DNA of 64,000 bases from Aurantibacter crassamenti (GTDB lineage Bacteria > Bacteroidota > Bacteroidia > Flavobacteriales > Flavobacteriaceae). Of this stretch, positions 63,001 through 64,000 are shown in pieces. Position numbers and translations under genes: made by a program. Under the pieces are notes generated by a model. The model had not been told where the DNA came from. It was given only the letters and a program-made list of their open reading frames with translations, and did not search any database. The stretch spans positions 2,670,126-2,734,125 of the forward strand of contig NZ_JAFBGM010000001.1 of NCBI RefSeq assembly GCF_016811105.1, read 5' to 3'. How positions within the stretch are numbered: position 1 is the first letter of the stretch; every line of letters starts with the position of its first letter.

Positions 63001-64000
63001 CCTTTTTTAAATACAAACTACAGTTTTGCAAATAATTCACGGGTAAACCTTGATAAACATACTTTCGATTTCGATAATATCGCGTTAACCGATGTAGCCA
63101 CAGGCTCAAAAGCAACCATTGACGGAACAATAAGTCATGATTTTTTTAAGGCATGGGCACTTGATTTAAATGTAGATACCAAAAACGACCGATTTCTATT
63201 GTTAAATACTTCGTATGAAGAAGAGGTGCTATATTACGGTACTGCATATTTAAACGGAAAAGGTAGAATATTTGGCTCAACTAAAGCTTTAAATATTACT
63301 GTTGATGGAAAAACCGCTCGAGGTACTTCATTGAAAATTCCGTTGAGTGATGTAGCCACCGTTGGCGATTATTCATTCATCAATTTTGTTGATAAAACAG
63401 CTGTAGAAGAGCAAGATGAACAGCGTGTATTAGATACTTATCAAGGCATTCAAATGGATTTTGACCTCGATATTACAGATGAAGCAGAAGTTGAGATAGT
63501 TACAGATACACAAACAGGAAGTTCTTTGAAAGGTACTGGTGAAGGGCCTATGTTAATGCGAATTAATACCAAAGGAGATTTTCAAATGTTCGGCGAATAC
63601 GCGGTTGTGACGGGTGAATTTAATTATAAATTGGGCGGTGTTATCAATAAGAAGTTTACGGTTGAGCCAGGTGGAAGTATTTATTGGAATGGTCCACCAT
63701 TGGGTGCAGAGGTAAATATGAAAGCTGTTTATTCGCTAAATGCAAACCCTGCTCCGTTATTAGATAGTCAGTACACTAGAAGAATACCAACTGATGTGGT
63801 TATTTTAATGCGTGGTGAGCTAGAGAATATGGATATTGAATTTGATATTGAATTCCCTAGTACAAATTCTATAGTAAAATCTGAACTAGAGTATCGCTTG
63901 CAAGATCCTACCATTGAAGAGAAAAATGCTATTTTTCTGCTAGCTCAAGGATCTTTTGTAAATGATCAAAGCGGATTAAGTTCTCAAGCTGTAACCGGTA
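60049..64000 (+). CDS. TamB-like translocation and assembly module protein (runs off right edge)
   Basis: TamB-type proteins bridge inner and outer membranes and are linked to lipid transport and outer-membrane assembly. The frame is open from 59977 to the window end without a stop. It begins with a basic stretch KKLRKILVRT and one membrane helix (LLVLVLICVLSTIILSLPIV), then long beta-strand-rich repeats. The end region has the DUF490-like TNSIVKSELEYRLQDPTIEE and FLLAQGSFVND. No ATG precedes the membrane helix. I mark 60049 (ATC, aligned with an expected M-K-K-L-R-K start), but TTG at 60085 is the first ordinary start codon. The last residues lie outside the window. Confidence 0.85.
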   Translation, partial: MKKLRKILVRTLLVLVLICVLSTIILSLPIVQTRFAKYATTSINKEFGTNINIAKLRVSLISWDTALEGVYIEDFRKDTLFYVNELTTSVLSVKNMMDGKLEFGEIDIDKLDFKLIKYQDSISTNLEVFIDKLDDGEPRIPGTPPFFFSSSNVNIANSHFRLIDENQDNINVLDFQKLNITGDNFQILGPEVDVDIKAMNFSSDRGIDVSNLITEFKYTKQQMRFDSLTIKTPQSELLGSLRFDYERKDFADFFNKVEVNAQFEESEVAFDEINMLYNRFGKGNKAIFSSNISGVLNDLNTNDLFVASNNTGIRGDFNFKNLFTKSQPFSMDGKLKNVTTSYYELRSLLPNILGQSWPTSFRKLGQFTIRGDAYVTETSISAKVNLNTAIGSSYADLDMTNINHIDNAAYKGFISLIDFDLGDFVENKSLGKATLDFNVEGKGFVQKNLNTEIIGQVYSLVFNGYEYNDLKVSGLLKEQLFDGSLVSNDKNVQFSFKGLADLGNNLNNFNFIASVDYMDLKKLNFINDSISIFRGNVNMDISGNSLDDFVGDIKFTKTIFENKNDTYYFEDFKVSSSFEKDSIRVIDINSPDIITGYMKGKFMVSELGKLVQNSIGSIYTNYRPFKISDGQTLNFNFKIYNKIVDVFFPEVKFDPNTFIKGNIIADDGDFKLNFRSPSIAAYGNQADQINVTIDNKNPLFNTFISVGDLSTAYYDVKDFNLINTTLKDTLFFRTEFTGGSEYNDSYKLNFYHTFNNENKSVIGLKTSDVSFKGNTWVLNKDGNTQNKVVLNRTLDSISIQEIVMHNSEDEEIRLKGQLADSTYKDLELQFKIVSLNKITPGVDSLRLQGEVNGKLHVLQKDDIYLPTSNLAINEFGINDIRLGDLTIGIVGNRDLTDFVVNSQITDKGIEKMGVVGNIKNQGDLPEANLLVNFTNFDIEPFAPLGQGIIGDIRGDLNGNARIQGVVNNPEFSGILTLDNAGIGIPFLNTNYSFANNSRVNLDKHTFDFDNIALTDVATGSKATIDGTISHDFFKAWALDLNVDTKNDRFLLLNTSYEEEVLYYGTAYLNGKGRIFGSTKALNITVDGKTARGTSLKIPLSDVATVGDYSFINFVDKTAVEEQDEQRVLDTYQGIQMDFDLDITDEAEVEIVTDTQTGSSLKGTGEGPMLMRINTKGDFQMFGEYAVVTGEFNYKLGGVINKKFTVEPGGSIYWNGPPLGAEVNMKAVYSLNANPAPLLDSQYTRRIPTDVVILMRGELENMDIEFDIEFPSTNSIVKSELEYRLQDPTIEEKNAIFLLAQGSFVNDQSGLSSQAVTG

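Noticed and set aside
1-64000. tRNA or rRNA genes, insertion sequences, prophage or classical defence cassette
   Set aside because: No cloverleaf-like or rRNA sequence, transposase, integrase, terminal inverted repeats or defence gene set was recognised on reading; only the single HNH protein is defence-like.

Overview
The window is AT-rich chromosomal DNA from a member of the Bacteroidota, most likely a marine flavobacterium (family Flavobacteriaceae). Three things point there. Lineage markers are present: GldI, a very large SprB-like protein with a type IX secretion (T9SS) type B sorting domain, DUF3810, DUF5683, DUF6122, DUF4159, and a NagB fused to a PIG-L domain. Promoter-like elements match the Bacteroidota -7 consensus TAnnTTTG. 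Many start codons have no good Shine-Dalgarno sequence. Both window ends cut a gene: moeA on the left and a TamB-like gene on the right. I saw no rRNA, tRNA, CRISPR array, insertion sequence or prophage. No gap between genes exceeds 300 bases.

Layout. 1-2527: molybdenum cofactor genes (moeA, moaA) divergent from an XdhC-type gene. 2545-6449: DUF3810 protein, a cyclophilin-FKBP lipoprotein, gldI and a DHH phosphoesterase. 6628-9692: ndk, a lone HNH protein, and recF with its DUF721 partner. 9806-16107: a TPR protein, ribH, then small membrane protein-mutL-rhomboid-rhomboid-EEP nuclease. 16099-23111: a reverse-strand housekeeping block (WbqC, lepB, dapB, DUF5683, parB, parA, ftsB/divIC, udk). 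23277-31680: a Bcr/CflA-type exporter, then two-carbon metabolism (acs, DUF779, aldehyde dehydrogenase, AraC regulator, acetate-type symporter with DUF4212).

31771-41022 is the most coherent block and reads as a peptidoglycan and amino-sugar recycling locus. It has anhydro-MurNAc kinase, a GH3 hexosaminidase, an AmpG-like carrier, a DigH-like glycosidase, NagB fused to a PIG-L deacetylase-like domain, a DeoR-type regulator and MurQ. An inverted repeat between nagB and the regulator looks like the operator. No separate NagA is visible, so the fused deacetylase-like domain is a candidate for that step.

41026-55125: a cytochrome c/PQQ sugar dehydrogenase pair, the 2840-residue surface protein, an esterase, a sulfatase and a heme-plus-FG-GAP lipoprotein, all envelope or extracellular in character. 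55234-64000: a THUMP-like methyltransferase, AI-2E-type transporter, DUF4159, rsmE and tsaD, divergent from the TamB-like gene.

Assignments rest on reading motifs in translated sequence. No database search was run.
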